A DNA stretch of 64,000 nucleotides from Streptomyces sp. NBC_00249. Lineage in GTDB: Bacteria; Actinomycetota; Actinomycetes; Streptomycetales; Streptomycetaceae. Of this stretch, positions 24,674-34,323 are shown piece by piece. The translations under genes and the position numbers were made by a program. The stretch is from assembly GCF_026342355.1 (NCBI RefSeq), contig NZ_JAPEMV010000008.1, forward strand, positions 1 to 64,000. The letters run 5' to 3'. The notes beneath the pieces were generated by a model that saw only the letters and a list, made by a program, of their open reading frames with translations, had not been told where the DNA came from and ran no database searches. Positions within the stretch are counted from its first letter, which is position 1, and the number at the start of each line of letters is the position of its first letter.

Positions 24674-24812
24674 GGGTCCTCCATTGGTATTGGTGTGGGG
24701 CGGAGCCCCGTCGTGCGGTTACTACCGGATCAACGGTTCGATCCTAGTGACGGGTTCCCGCCCGCAGGCGCTTTTCGGACGGATACGGCCCGCGGAACCC
24801 GCTCCGGGGACA

Positions 24813-25271
24813 TCAGAGGCTGTCGAGGGCCTTGATGTACTCGTTCAGGTCACGCGCGTCGGGCAGTCCGTTGACGACAGTCCAGCGCACGATGCCGTCC
24901 TTGTCGATGACGAAGGTGCCACGGACCGCGCAGCCCTTGTCCTCGTCGAAGACGCCGTAGGCGCGGGAGGCCTCGCCGTGCGGCCAGAAGTCGGACAGCA
25001 GCGGGTAGTCCAGGCCCTCCTGCTCGGCGAAGACCCGCAGGGTCGGCACCGAGTCGTTGGAGACGGCGAGGAGCTGCACGTCGTCGTTCTGGAAGCGCGG
25101 CAGCTGGTCGCGCAGCTCGCACAGCTCGCCGGTGCACACGCCGGTGAAGGCGAACGGGTAGAAGAGCAGCACCACGGCCTTCTCCCCCCGGAAGTCGGAG
25201 AGCCGCACGGTGGCGCCGTGGTTGTCCTTGAGCTCGAAGTCCGGGGCCTTGTTTCCGACCTCGATCGCCAT
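24813..25271 (-). CDS. AhpE-type peroxiredoxin
   Basis: 152 residues, thioredoxin-fold peroxidase: PDFELKDNHGATVRLSDFRG, then FYPFAFTGVCTGEL with peroxidatic Cys46, and the downstream Arg in AVRGTFVIDKDG. No resolving Cys sits close by (a Cys occurs at DKGCAVRG), so it is AhpE/1-Cys-like. It reduces peroxides using cellular thiols such as mycothiol or mycoredoxin. ATG 25271 chosen over 25280 because GAAGGG lies nine bases ahead of it. Confidence 0.88.
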   Translation of the reverse strand: MAIEVGNKAPDFELKDNHGATVRLSDFRGEKAVVLLFYPFAFTGVCTGELCELRDQLPRFQNDDVQLLAVSNDSVPTLRVFAEQEGLDYPLLSDFWPHGEASRAYGVFDEDKGCAVRGTFVIDKDGIVRWTVVNGLPDARDLNEYIKALDSL

Positions 25272-25356
25272 GTGTCGCATCCCTTCGATCCTGCGTGCCC
25301 CGTCCGGGGCCGTTCGGGTGAGTCCCAGCCTAGGTGTCCCGCCGGCCGCGGAACGA

Positions 25357-25401
25357 GCACACCCCGCCGACCTCGGAAGGATCCGGGTCGGCGGGGTGTG
25401 C
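25357..25401 (-). terminator. Terminator of the DUF3052 gene
   Basis: A 16-bp perfect stem (25357-25372 with 25386-25401), 25 bp after the stop. Confidence 0.85.
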
Positions 25402-25425
25402 GTCCGCTCGGCTGCGGGTTGCAGC

Positions 25426-25851
25426 TCAGCGCTTGGCCTTGGCGGCCTTCGGCGTCACCAGCTTGGTGGAGGTCCACTTCTGGCCGACGGGCAGGCCCTT
25501 GGCAAGAGAGAGACCGGCCGTCTCGGCGGCCTCGCTGATGTCGCTGGCCTCGACGTAGCCGTCACGGCCCGTCTTGGGGGTCAGCAGCAGGATCAGTGCG
25601 CCGTCCTCGACCAGCTCGGTCGCATCGACCAGGGCGTCCGTCAGATCGCCGTCCTCGTCGCGGAACCACAACAGCACCGCGTCGGCGACGTCGTCGTAGT
25701 CCTCGTCTGCGAGCTCGCTGACGAGCTTTTCGACGGCGTCACGGAATTCCTGATCGACGTCCTCGTCGTAGCCGATCTCCTGGACCACCTGTTCGGACTG
25801 GAAACCCAGCCGGGCGGCCAGGCTCTCCGCGTGGTCCGCGGTCGCGCTCAC
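25426..25851 (-). CDS. DUF3052 protein
   Basis: 141 residues: VSATADHAESLAARLGFQSEQVVQEIGYDEDVD, an acidic middle, and a Lys-rich end VTPKAAKAKR. A conserved actinobacterial protein, commonly located near aceE as here; function not established. GTG 25851 is chosen because AGGAGG lies seven bases upstream; an ATG at 25869 would include that ribosome site in the coding part. Confidence 0.85.
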   Translation of the reverse strand: MSATADHAESLAARLGFQSEQVVQEIGYDEDVDQEFRDAVEKLVSELADEDYDDVADAVLLWFRDEDGDLTDALVDATELVEDGALILLLTPKTGRDGYVEASDISEAAETAGLSLAKGLPVGQKWTSTKLVTPKAAKAKR

Positions 25852-26286
25852 GGGGTGCCTCCTGCTCATGTTCGGTGAATGTCTTTCGGCGGCGCGCGTA
25901 CGCGCAGCATTGGGCGTAGTCCACACGGGCGCGGCGGATCGCGCAAGTACCCGGCCGCCGAGACCGTCGAAACGGTGACGATTACGGCCGTCTCGCCGCA
26001 ACTTTCAGGCTTCCCCGGTGTACCACTGGTGATTCATCCCACACCATTCCAGCTCATTCGGCATCGCATGAGGACTTTCCTACCTGTTTGAGGGACGAAC
26101 GGCCTTACGAACCCACTGATCGACTTGGGCGTAGGGTGGCGATTCGACCAGGCCGCACCCGGCCCGGTGGCCGCTCCTTCCCCGCTCCAGGTGTTACCCA
26201 GTGGTAGAGGTGAAGATTTCGGCCGGGCGTAAGACCATGGGAGGCGGCGACCCAAGGCACGACTCCCCTGACAGCGAAGGAACAGC
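25852..26286 (+). promoter_or_regulatory. 435-bp gap before aceE
   Basis: No gene is evident. It is less GC-rich than its surroundings. A TAGGGT box near 26132 and the sequence GTGTTACCCAGTGGTA near 26191-26206 are the best promoter and operator candidates for aceE. The gap also holds the promoter of the divergent DUF3052 gene. Confidence 0.3.
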
Positions 26287-29019
26287 GTGGCTTCCGCATC
26301 CGATCGCAATCCGATCATCATTGGCGGCCTGCCGAGCCAGGTCCCGGACTTCGATCCGGAGGAGACGCAGGAGTGGCTCGACTCCCTGGACGCCGCCGTC
26401 GACGAGCGGGGCCGTGAACGTGCCCGCTACCTGATGCTGCGACTGATCGAGCGGGCCCGCGAGAAGCGCGTGGCCGTGCCCGAGATGCGCAGCACGGACT
26501 ACGTCAACACCATCGCCACCAAGGACGAGCCCTTCTTCCCCGGCAACGAGGAGATCGAGCGCAAGGTCCTCAACGCCACCCGCTGGAACGCGGCCGTCAT
26601 GGTCTCGCGCGCCCAGCGCCCCGGGATCGGCGTCGGCGGTCACATCGCGACCTTCGCCTCCTCCGCCTCCCTCTACGACGTGGGCTTCAACCACTTCTTC
26701 CGGGGCAAGGACGAGGGCGACGGCGGCGACCAGATCTTCTTCCAGGGCCATGCCTCCCCGGGCATCTACGCCCGCGCCTACCTCCTGGACCGGCTCTCCG
26801 AGCAGCAGCTCGACGCGTTCCGGCAGGAGAAGTCGAAGGCCCCGTACGGCCTGTCGAGCTACCCGCACCCGCGTCTGATGCCGGACTTCTGGGAGTTCCC
26901 GACCGTCTCGATGGGCCTCGGCCCGCTCGGTGCGATCTACCAGGCCCGGATGAACCGGTACATGCAGGCGCGCGGGATCGCGGACACCTCGAAGTCCCAC
27001 GTGTGGGCGTACCTCGGCGACGGCGAGATGGACGAGCCGGAGTCGCTCGGCCAGCTGTCCATCGCCGCTCGCGAGGGCCTGGACAACCTGACCTTCGTCG
27101 TCAACTGCAACCTCCAGCGCCTCGACGGCCCGGTGCGCGGCAACGGCAAGATCATCCAGGAGCTGGAGTCGCAGTTCCGCGGCGCCGGCTGGAACGTCAT
27201 CAAGCTGATCTGGGACCGCTCCTGGGACCCGCTGCTGGCGCAGGACCGCGACGGCATCCTGGTCAACAAGATGAACTCCACCCCGGACGGGCAGTTCCAG
27301 ACGTACGCCACCGAGTCCGGCGCGTACGTCCGCGACCACTTCTTCGGCGGTGACCAGCGGCTGCGCGCGATGGTCGAGAACATGACCGACCAGCAGATCC
27401 AGCACCTGGGCCGCGGCGGTCACGACCACAAGAAGGTCTACGCGGCCTACGCGGCGGCCAAGGCCCACAAGGGCCAGCCGACGGTGATCCTCGCGCAGAC
27501 GGTCAAGGGCTGGACCCTGGGCCCGAACTTCGAGGGCCGCAACGCCACGCACCAGATGAAGAAGCTGACGGTCGACGACCTCAAGCGCTTCCGCGACCGC
27601 CTGCACATCCCGGTGACGGACAAGCAGCTGGAGGACGGCGCCCCGCCGTACTACCACCCCGGCCGCAACTCCCCCGAGATCCAGTACATGCACGACCGCC
27701 GCAGCGCCCTGGGCGGTTACGTCCCGACGCGCGTGGTGCGCGCGAAGCCGCTCCAGCTGCCGGACGAGAAGACGTACGCGAGCGCCCGCAAGGGTTCGGG
27801 GCAGCAGTCGATCGCCACCACCATGGCCTTCGTCCGCATCCTGAAGGACCTCATGCGGGACAAGGAGATCGGCAGGCGCTTCGTGCTGATCGCGCCCGAC
27901 GAGTACCGCACCTTCGGCATGGACGCCTTCTTCCCGAGCGCCAAGATCTACAACCCGCTGGGCCAGCAGTACGAGGCGGTCGACCGCGACCTGCTGCTCG
28001 CGTACAAGGAGTCCCCGACCGGCCAGATGCTGCACGACGGCATCTCGGAGGCCGGCTGCACGGCCTCGCTGATCGCCGCCGGTTCGGCGTACGCGACGCA
28101 CGGCGAGCCGCTGATCCCGGTCTACGTCTTCTACTCGATGTTCGGTTTCCAGCGCACCGGTGACCAGTTCTGGCAGATGGCCGACCAGCTCGCGCGCGGT
28201 TTCGTCCTCGGCGCGACCGCCGGCCGGACCACCCTCACGGGTGAGGGCCTCCAGCACGCCGACGGTCACTCCCAGCTGCTGGCGTCCACGAACCCGGGCT
28301 GCGTGGCGTACGACCCGGCGTACGGGTACGAGATCGCGCACATCGTCCGGGACGGCCTGCGCCGCATGTACGGTCCCGACGCGGAGGACGTCTTCTACTA
28401 CCTGACCGTCTACAACGAGCCGATCCAGCACCCGGCCGAGCCGGCCGACGTGGACATCGACGGCATCCTCAAGGGCATCCACCGGGTGTCGCAGGGCACC
28501 TCGGGCGCCATCGGGGCGCAGCTGATGGCCTCGGGCGTGGCGGTGCCGTGGGCGCTGGAGGCGCAGCGGATCCTGGCGGCCGAGTGGAACGTGCGGGCGG
28601 ACGTCTGGTCGGCGACCTCCTGGAACGAGCTGCGCCGCGACGCGGTGGAGGTCGAGGAGTACAACCTGCTCCACCCGGAGGAGGAGCAGCGGGTCCCGTA
28701 CGTGACGCGGAAGCTGTCCGGCGCCGAGGGGCCGTTCGTGGCGGTGTCGGACTGGATGCGCGCGGTGCCGGACCAGATCTCGCGCTGGGTGCCGGGCACC
28801 TACACCTCGCTGGGCGCGGACGGTTTCGGTTTCGCGGACACGCGGGGCGCGGCCCGGCGCTTCTTCCACATCGACGCCCAGTCGGTGGTCCTGGCGACGC
28901 TCACCGAGCTGGTCCGTGACGGGAAGATCGACCGTTCGGTGCTGAAGCAGGCCGTGGACCGGTACCAGCTGCTGGACGTAACGGCGGCGGACCCGGGGGC
29001 GGCGGGCGGCGACGCCTAG
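26287..29019 (+). CDS. aceE: Pyruvate dehydrogenase E1 component (homodimeric)
   Basis: 910 residues, full length for the E1o/AceE type. It decarboxylates pyruvate with thiamine diphosphate and passes the acetyl group to E2 lipoyl domains. The ThDP motif begins GDGEMDEP (from Gly244) and ends FVVNCNLQRLDG. The active-site loop, the pyrimidine-binding middle domain (GQMLHDGISEAGCTAS) and the C-terminal domain are all recognisable. GTG start preceded by GAAGGA. Stand-alone, with a strong hairpin after the stop. Confidence 0.97.
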   Translation: MASASDRNPIIIGGLPSQVPDFDPEETQEWLDSLDAAVDERGRERARYLMLRLIERAREKRVAVPEMRSTDYVNTIATKDEPFFPGNEEIERKVLNATRWNAAVMVSRAQRPGIGVGGHIATFASSASLYDVGFNHFFRGKDEGDGGDQIFFQGHASPGIYARAYLLDRLSEQQLDAFRQEKSKAPYGLSSYPHPRLMPDFWEFPTVSMGLGPLGAIYQARMNRYMQARGIADTSKSHVWAYLGDGEMDEPESLGQLSIAAREGLDNLTFVVNCNLQRLDGPVRGNGKIIQELESQFRGAGWNVIKLIWDRSWDPLLAQDRDGILVNKMNSTPDGQFQTYATESGAYVRDHFFGGDQRLRAMVENMTDQQIQHLGRGGHDHKKVYAAYAAAKAHKGQPTVILAQTVKGWTLGPNFEGRNATHQMKKLTVDDLKRFRDRLHIPVTDKQLEDGAPPYYHPGRNSPEIQYMHDRRSALGGYVPTRVVRAKPLQLPDEKTYASARKGSGQQSIATTMAFVRILKDLMRDKEIGRRFVLIAPDEYRTFGMDAFFPSAKIYNPLGQQYEAVDRDLLLAYKESPTGQMLHDGISEAGCTASLIAAGSAYATHGEPLIPVYVFYSMFGFQRTGDQFWQMADQLARGFVLGATAGRTTLTGEGLQHADGHSQLLASTNPGCVAYDPAYGYEIAHIVRDGLRRMYGPDAEDVFYYLTVYNEPIQHPAEPADVDIDGILKGIHRVSQGTSGAIGAQLMASGVAVPWALEAQRILAAEWNVRADVWSATSWNELRRDAVEVEEYNLLHPEEEQRVPYVTRKLSGAEGPFVAVSDWMRAVPDQISRWVPGTYTSLGADGFGFADTRGAARRFFHIDAQSVVLATLTELVRDGKIDRSVLKQAVDRYQLLDVTAADPGAAGGDA

Positions 29020-29041
29020 GCCCGTGAGTCACTCGTGAGAG

Positions 29042-29071
29042 GGGGTGCCGGGACAGCTGTCCCGGCACCCC
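29042..29071. terminator. aceE terminator
   Basis: GGGGTGCCGGGA (29042-29053) pairs perfectly with 29060-29071 around CAGCTG, 22 bp after the aceE stop. Confidence 0.85.
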
Positions 29072-29087
29072 TTACGCGTTCTTTACG

Positions 29088-29912
29088 ATGCGTGGCATGA
29101 AACAACCCTCCCGTCAGGCGCGGTGGGAGCGCCGTACGCAGATCCCGCTGCTGGTGCTCGCCGTGGCCTTCGCCGTCGCCTACGCGGTGCCGATCGTCGC
29201 CCCGGACGCGGGCGCGGAGCTGCACCGGGCCTGTACCCACGCGGAGTGGGTGGTGTGGGGGGCCTTCGCCGCCGACTACCTCGTCCGGCTCGGCCTCGCG
29301 GCGGACCGCAAGGTGTTCGTGCGCTCGCACTGGCTGGATCTGGCGGCGGTGGTGCTGCCGCTCGTACAGCCGCTGCGGCTGCTGCGGCTGGTGGCGACCC
29401 TGATGCTGGTGGGGCGGCGGGCGCGGATGGCCCCGCAGGTCCGGCTGACGACCTACGTGGCCGGGGCCGTGGTGGGTCTGCTGATGTTCGGCTCGCTCGC
29501 GGTGCTGAGCGTGGAGCGGGACGCCCCGGAGGGGAACATCCGGAACCTGGGCGACGCGGTGTGGTGGTCCTTCACCACCATGACGACGGTCGGGTACGGG
29601 GACCACTCCCCCACCACCGGGCTGGGCCGGCTCGTGGCGGTCGGGCTGATGCTGTCCGGGATCGCCCTGCTGGGTGTGGTGACGGCGAACATCGCCGCCT
29701 GGTTCATCGCCCGCTTCGAGCGCGACGACCAGGTGGAGCGGCTCCAGCTGGCCGCCCTGAAGGAGCTCCAGGGGGAGGTACGGGCGCTGCGCGCGGAGGT
29801 CGCCCGGCTGGGCGGCGGCCCGGGCCCGATGCCGGTCCAGCCCCCCGCCCCGGCCCCCGCCTCCACCCCGGTCCCCGCCGGTCAGGCCGGGGTTACGTCT
29901 CCCACACCTTGA
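29088..29912 (+). CDS. Voltage-gated-type potassium channel
   Basis: 274 residues: six membrane segments with an S4-like Arg-rich helix (PLRLLRLVATLMLVGRRARM), a pore loop with selectivity filter TTVGYGD, and an S6 helix (GLMLSGIALLGVVTANIAAWFIARFE). A C-terminal coiled coil (QLAALKELQGEVRALRAEVARL) probably tetramerises it, then a Pro-rich tail. Start ATG 29088 or 29097 (MKQPSRQ). Its end overlaps the converging I36 gene by 20 bp. Confidence 0.9.
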   Translation: MRGMKQPSRQARWERRTQIPLLVLAVAFAVAYAVPIVAPDAGAELHRACTHAEWVVWGAFAADYLVRLGLAADRKVFVRSHWLDLAAVVLPLVQPLRLLRLVATLMLVGRRARMAPQVRLTTYVAGAVVGLLMFGSLAVLSVERDAPEGNIRNLGDAVWWSFTTMTTVGYGDHSPTTGLGRLVAVGLMLSGIALLGVVTANIAAWFIARFERDDQVERLQLAALKELQGEVRALRAEVARLGGGPGPMPVQPPAPAPASTPVPAGQAGVTSPTP

Positions 29913-30273
29913 ACGCCCTGACCTGGTAGGGGGACTGGGGCAGCAGGATCCCGTCGCCCGGGTAGGTCTGGAACTCGCCGGTCTCCGCGCACACGTCCGA
30001 CTGGTACGTGGTCACCGGGCGCCCGGTCCGGTTGACCAGCGACTGGTAGTTCCCGGCGGGCAGCGCGGTGCAGCTGTTGATGGAGAGGGTGCTGAGGTCG
30101 TAGGTCTGCTTGGTGCCCTTGAAGTCCGGTTTGGCCCACAGGCACAGCTCCCCCGTGGCGCAGGACGCCGTGCCGGCGGCGTGGGCTCCGGTGGCGGTGC
30201 CCGGGATCAGGGTGGCGGCGGCCAGCAGGGCGGCGGCGAGGGTGGTGACGCGAGCGGTGGTCCACGTACGCAT
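29893..30273 (-). CDS. Secreted peptidase-inhibitor family I36-like protein
   Basis: 126 residues with a clear signal peptide (MRTWTTARVTTLAAALLAAATLIPGTATGAHA), then CATGELCLWAKPDFKGTKQTYDLS, the gamma-crystallin-like repeat of I36/SMI-type inhibitors, with four Cys for two disulfides. Exported metalloproteinase inhibitor or small extracellular beta-sandwich protein; the exact target is unknown. Confidence 0.8.
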   Translation of the reverse strand: MRTWTTARVTTLAAALLAAATLIPGTATGAHAAGTASCATGELCLWAKPDFKGTKQTYDLSTLSINSCTALPAGNYQSLVNRTGRPVTTYQSDVCAETGEFQTYPGDGILLPQSPYQVRAFKVWET

Positions 30274-30394
30274 GACGAAGTCAGCTCCTCATTGACGACA
30301 CGGGCCCCGGACGGTTTCCGAGGCTCCGTGGCACCACGCTGACCTGCGAGGACGGCCGGGCGGAAGGGGCTGCGGCCGGGTCCACCCTGATAGG

Positions 30395-30430
30395 CGACAG
30401 CCCCGCCGGAACCCTCCGGCGGGGCTGTCG
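30395..30430 (-). terminator. Terminator of the MFS gene
   Basis: A 16-bp perfect stem (30395-30410 with 30415-30430) with ACCC loop, 31 bp past the MFS stop. Confidence 0.9.
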
Positions 30431-30460
30431 GGGCCTCGGGTTGACCCGGCGGCCGGCGGC

Positions 30461-32053
30461 TCAGATGTGGGCCGCGCCCGCGCCCGCCTCGGCGTTCGCA
30501 CCGCGCTTGGTGAAGCAGGCCACGACGGCGGCGAGGACCGCGACCACACCGGCGACGGTGAAGGCGGTGCCCATGCCGGACACGAAGGTGTCGTGGGCGA
30601 CCGAGGCGATGGCCCGGGCGACCGGCTCGGGCGCGCCCTCCGGGACCGGGGCGAAGCCCACCTGGGCCGCCTTCTGCGCGAGGTCGAGCTGCTCGGGGCT
30701 GAGCGGGGGCAGCTGCGCCGCGTCCCAGTTGTCCCCGAACGTGTCACTGACCCGGGCGGCCATGACCGCTCCGAGGACCGCGGTGCCGAGGCTGCCGCCG
30801 ACCTGCATGGCGGCCTGCTGGAGTCCGCCGGCCACGCCGGAGAGCTCCAGCGGGGCGTTGCCGACGATGACCTCGGTGGCGCCGACCATGACGGGGGCCA
30901 GGCCCAGACCCATCAGGGCGAACCAGAGCGACATGGTGAGGGTGCCGGTGCCCGGGGTGAGCTGGGACATCCCGAAGCAGGCGGCGGCGGTGGCGACCAT
31001 TCCGGCGACCAGCGGGAGGCGCGGGCCGGCCTTGGAGATGGCCACCCCGGCCAGCGGTGAGCCGATGATCATCATTCCGGTGAGCGGCAACAGGTGCATG
31101 CCGCTGTCGACCGGGCTCATGCCGTGCACGTTCTGCAGGTAGAAGGTGACGAAGAACAGCCCGCCCATGAAGGCGAAGGCCATCAGGACCATGAGCACGG
31201 TGCCCGCGGACAGCGGCAGCGAACGGAACATGCCGAGCGGGATCAGCGGCTCGGAGACCTTGGCCTCCCAGACCGCGAAGAGCACGAAGCAGACCACCGA
31301 GAGCGCGAGGAAGAGCAGCGTCCTCGTGTCGCCCCAGCCCCACTCGGACGCCTTGATGAGCGCCCAGATCAGGGAGAACATCGCCACCGACAGCAGCGCG
31401 ATGCCGAGCACGTCGAAGGAGCGCGGGGCGTTCTCGGCGCGGTGGTCGCGCAGGATGAACAGGCCGAAGAGGAGTGCGGCGCCGCCGACGGGCACGTTGA
31501 CGAAGAAGACCGACTGCCAGCTCACGTGCTCGACGAGCAGGCCGCCGACGATCGGTCCGGCCGCGGTCGAGGCGCCGATGACCATGCCCCAGATGCCGAT
31601 CGCCATGTTGAGCTTCTCGGCGGGGAAGGTGGCGCGCAGCAGGCCGAGGGCGGCGGGCATCAGCAGGGCGCCGAAGACGCCCTGGGCCACGCGGAAGCCG
31701 ATGACGGAGCCGACCCCGGTGGACAGGCCGATCGCGGCGGAGGAGAGGGCGAAGCCGGCGATGCCTATGAGGAAGGTCTGGCGGTGCCCGAAGCGGTCGC
31801 CGAGCTTGCCGGCGGTGATCAGGGAGACCGCGAGGGCCAGCAGGTAGCCGTTGGTGATCCACTGCACCTCGGCGAGCGAGGCGCCGAGGTCCTTCTGGAT
31901 CGCAGGGTTGGCGACGGCGACGATCGTGCCGTCGAGGGTGACGACCATGACGCCGATCGCCACGGCGACGAGGGTGAGCCACGGGTGGCCGCGCAGACCC
32001 GAGCGCCCCGGCTCCGGCCCCGCTTGCTTGGCGAGGGTGATCTGACGAGTCAT
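30461..32053 (-). CDS. MFS multidrug efflux transporter (DHA2/EmrB-QacA type)
   Basis: 530 residues, 14 predicted helices. Motif LDGTIVAVANPAIQKDLGAS and the loop GKLGDRFGHRQTF identify the DHA2 drug:proton antiporter family. It is divergent from a TetR gene with two dyads between them, the classic repressor-pump arrangement. The substrate cannot be predicted. Confidence 0.92.
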   Translation of the reverse strand: MTRQITLAKQAGPEPGRSGLRGHPWLTLVAVAIGVMVVTLDGTIVAVANPAIQKDLGASLAEVQWITNGYLLALAVSLITAGKLGDRFGHRQTFLIGIAGFALSSAAIGLSTGVGSVIGFRVAQGVFGALLMPAALGLLRATFPAEKLNMAIGIWGMVIGASTAAGPIVGGLLVEHVSWQSVFFVNVPVGGAALLFGLFILRDHRAENAPRSFDVLGIALLSVAMFSLIWALIKASEWGWGDTRTLLFLALSVVCFVLFAVWEAKVSEPLIPLGMFRSLPLSAGTVLMVLMAFAFMGGLFFVTFYLQNVHGMSPVDSGMHLLPLTGMMIIGSPLAGVAISKAGPRLPLVAGMVATAAACFGMSQLTPGTGTLTMSLWFALMGLGLAPVMVGATEVIVGNAPLELSGVAGGLQQAAMQVGGSLGTAVLGAVMAARVSDTFGDNWDAAQLPPLSPEQLDLAQKAAQVGFAPVPEGAPEPVARAIASVAHDTFVSGMGTAFTVAGVVAVLAAVVACFTKRGANAEAGAGAAHI

Positions 32054-32064
32054 GCGAACAGGCT

Positions 32065-32115
32065 AGTGACAGCGACTGACACTTCACAAACGGCTCAGCG
32101 TGACAGTCTCTGTCA
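32065..32115. promoter_or_regulatory. Two TetR operators between MFS and tetR
   Basis: TGACAGTCTCTGTCA (32101-32115) is a perfect dyad, and AGTGACAGCGACTGACACT (32065-32083) is an imperfect one sharing the TGACAG half-site. They lie between the two divergent starts. Confidence 0.65.
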
Positions 32116-32170
32116 GGTCGGTCACAGGTACCCTGACCGCTCACTCCGCGTCAGGAAGGACCCTTCGGTG

Positions 32171-32851
32171 ATGACCGAACCGCGGCCGGCCCCGGCCGGC
32201 CCGGCAGCCCCGCCGGCCGGACTTCGCGAGCGCAAGAAACGCCGCACCCGCGACGCCCTGCTGCGCTCCGCCCTCCTCCTCTTCATCTCTCAGGGGTACG
32301 AGCGGACCACCGTCGACGAGATCACCGACGCCGTCGAGGTCTCGCAGCGGACCTTCTTCCGCTACTTCGCGAACAAGGAGGAGGTGGCCTTCGCGGTCCA
32401 GGACCTCGTCGAGTCCCACTTCGTCTCCGCCCTGCGGGCCCGCCCGGCCTCCGAGAGTCCCTTCGAGGCCATGCGCAGCGCCGTCCTCGACGCCTGGGAC
32501 ACCGTCGACCAGGCCATTTCCGATGTCGTGCCCGTCGACCTGTACATGCGGGGCTACCAGCTGATCGAGTCCACCCCGGCCCTGCTCGCCGTCCACCTGC
32601 GGCGCTCGACCGAGTTGGAGGAGGAGATCTCCCGGCTGATCGCCGCGCGCGAGGGCCTCGACATCGACTCCGATCCGCGGCCCCGGGTGGCCGTCGCCGC
32701 CTTCTGCGGGGTGATGCGCGTCACCGGCCGGCTCTGGGGCCAGGGCGAGGACACCAGCGTGGCCGCCATCCGCCGGCTGACCGAGACCTACCTCGACCAG
32801 ATCGGCCCGGCCCTGGCGGCCGACTGGCGCAAGGCCTCCGACCCGGACTGA
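32171..32851 (+). CDS. TetR-family repressor of the adjacent MFS pump
   Basis: About 226 residues. N-terminal TetR helix-turn-helix (ALLLFISQGYERTTVDEITDAVEVSQRTFFRYFANKEEV) and a helical ligand-binding part. A GTG at 32168 directly precedes the ATG and sits seven bases after GGAAGGA, so either may be used. Likely represses itself and the divergent transporter through the dyads between them. Confidence 0.88.
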   Translation: MTEPRPAPAGPAAPPAGLRERKKRRTRDALLRSALLLFISQGYERTTVDEITDAVEVSQRTFFRYFANKEEVAFAVQDLVESHFVSALRARPASESPFEAMRSAVLDAWDTVDQAISDVVPVDLYMRGYQLIESTPALLAVHLRRSTELEEEISRLIAAREGLDIDSDPRPRVAVAAFCGVMRVTGRLWGQGEDTSVAAIRRLTETYLDQIGPALAADWRKASDPD

Positions 32852-32989
32852 CCGCTCGCGGGCACGGCCCCCGGGGCGGGCACCGCACGGCCACGCTGCG
32901 TCACCACCGGGACCGCCCGTCCCACGGTCGGCCGTGAGCCCGGTCACCCGGCACACCACGGCCTCAAGTGGTCTCCTAGGCTGGCTCCA

Positions 32990-34225
32990 GTGAACCTGCC
33001 CGGCCACCACGCCCACTCCATCTCCGGTGCCCCCGAGCGCCCCGCCGCCCTGCGCACCCTGCTCGCGCTCGCGGTGGTCTTCCTCATGCTCGCCACCACC
33101 GGCTGGACCGCCGTGCACCGCCCCGAGGGCGGGGTCGCGGCGCGCGCCGCCGCACTCGCCGCGTGGGCCTCGGCCCGGATCGACGGCAGGCCCGTACCGC
33201 CCGCCGACGCCCCGGTCCGCACGGTCGAACGCTTCTTCGCCGACCTCGACGGCCACCAGCGGTCCCGGCTCGCCGACGGCTTCCCCCTCGTCGTCGGCAA
33301 CCTCGACGGAGCCCCCGTCCAGACCCGCTACCGGGCCAACCGGAACTCCCTGGAGCACGCCGAGCGGGTCGAGCAGGCCCGCGCCAAGGACGTGGCCCTC
33401 ACCCCCGCCGACCGCGCCACCGCCGTCCGGCGCTCGCACCGCTTCGCCTCCCTCGCCGAAGCCGGCCGCCAGATCCTGGTGTTCGACCCGACCGGCAACG
33501 GCCTCGTCGCCGAGGTCTTCGGCGATCTCGACGCCGCCCACCGGGTCTCCGTCGTCGTCCCCGGCGTCGACACCGACGCGCTCACCTTCGAGCGCACCCA
33601 GCGCCGCCTCATCGCCCCCGCCGGCATGGCGCAGTCCCTGTACGAGGCCCAGCGCGCGGCCGTGCCCGGCAGCCGCACCGCCGTCATCGCCTGGGTCGGC
33701 TACACCGCGCCCACCGGGGTCAACGTGGACGCCGCCACCGGCAGGCTCGCCGTCCAGGGCGCGGCCCGGCTCGAAGCGCTCACCTTCGCCCTGCCCGGGG
33801 ACTCCGCGGTCACCCTCGTCTGCCACAGCTACGGATCGGTCGTGTGCGGGGTCGCCGCGCACCGGCTGCCCGACCGGGTCACGGACCTGGTGGTGGCGGG
33901 CAGCCCCGGCATGCGCGTCGCGAACGCCGCCGAACTGCACACCTCCGCCCGGGTCTGGGCGATGCGGGACCAGGGCGACTGGATCGCGGACGTCCCCCAC
34001 CTGGAGCTCGGCGGCCTCGGCCACGGAGCGGACCCGATGTCCCCCGACTTCGGCTCGCGGCTGCTGGCCTCGACCGGGGCCAAGAGCCACACCGGCTATT
34101 TCGAGCCAGGCACCGCTTCCCTCGACAATTTCGCCAGGATCGGAACCGGCGCCGTCGCTTCCGTGGTGTGCGCGGACGGCTCCGACGACTGCCGACGCGC
34201 GAATTCCGGCGGCGAGGGGCACTGA
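32990..34225 (+). CDS. Membrane-anchored or secreted alpha/beta hydrolase (DUF1023 type)
   Basis: 411 residues. One N-terminal hydrophobic segment (LRTLLALAVVFLMLATTGW) acts as signal anchor, then a DUF1023 hydrolase domain with nucleophile elbow CHSYGS and downstream Asp/His (DQGDWIADVPHLELGGLGHGADP). Substrate unknown. GTG 32990 is the only well placed start. A later translation stop is intact. Confidence 0.85.
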   Translation: MNLPGHHAHSISGAPERPAALRTLLALAVVFLMLATTGWTAVHRPEGGVAARAAALAAWASARIDGRPVPPADAPVRTVERFFADLDGHQRSRLADGFPLVVGNLDGAPVQTRYRANRNSLEHAERVEQARAKDVALTPADRATAVRRSHRFASLAEAGRQILVFDPTGNGLVAEVFGDLDAAHRVSVVVPGVDTDALTFERTQRRLIAPAGMAQSLYEAQRAAVPGSRTAVIAWVGYTAPTGVNVDAATGRLAVQGAARLEALTFALPGDSAVTLVCHSYGSVVCGVAAHRLPDRVTDLVVAGSPGMRVANAAELHTSARVWAMRDQGDWIADVPHLELGGLGHGADPMSPDFGSRLLASTGAKSHTGYFEPGTASLDNFARIGTGAVASVVCADGSDDCRRANSGGEGH

Positions 34226-34323
34226 CCGCAACAGTTCCCCCACTGACACGCGTAGCGTCCGTGGAACATCCTGCTGTGCGACGAGGGGGACGCGCAGGGG
34301 TACGTCCCTCTACGATGAGCCGC

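Noticed and set aside
26194..28869. 891-codon minus-strand frame
   Set aside because: Antisense shadow of aceE, whose ThDP motif and domains are unambiguous.
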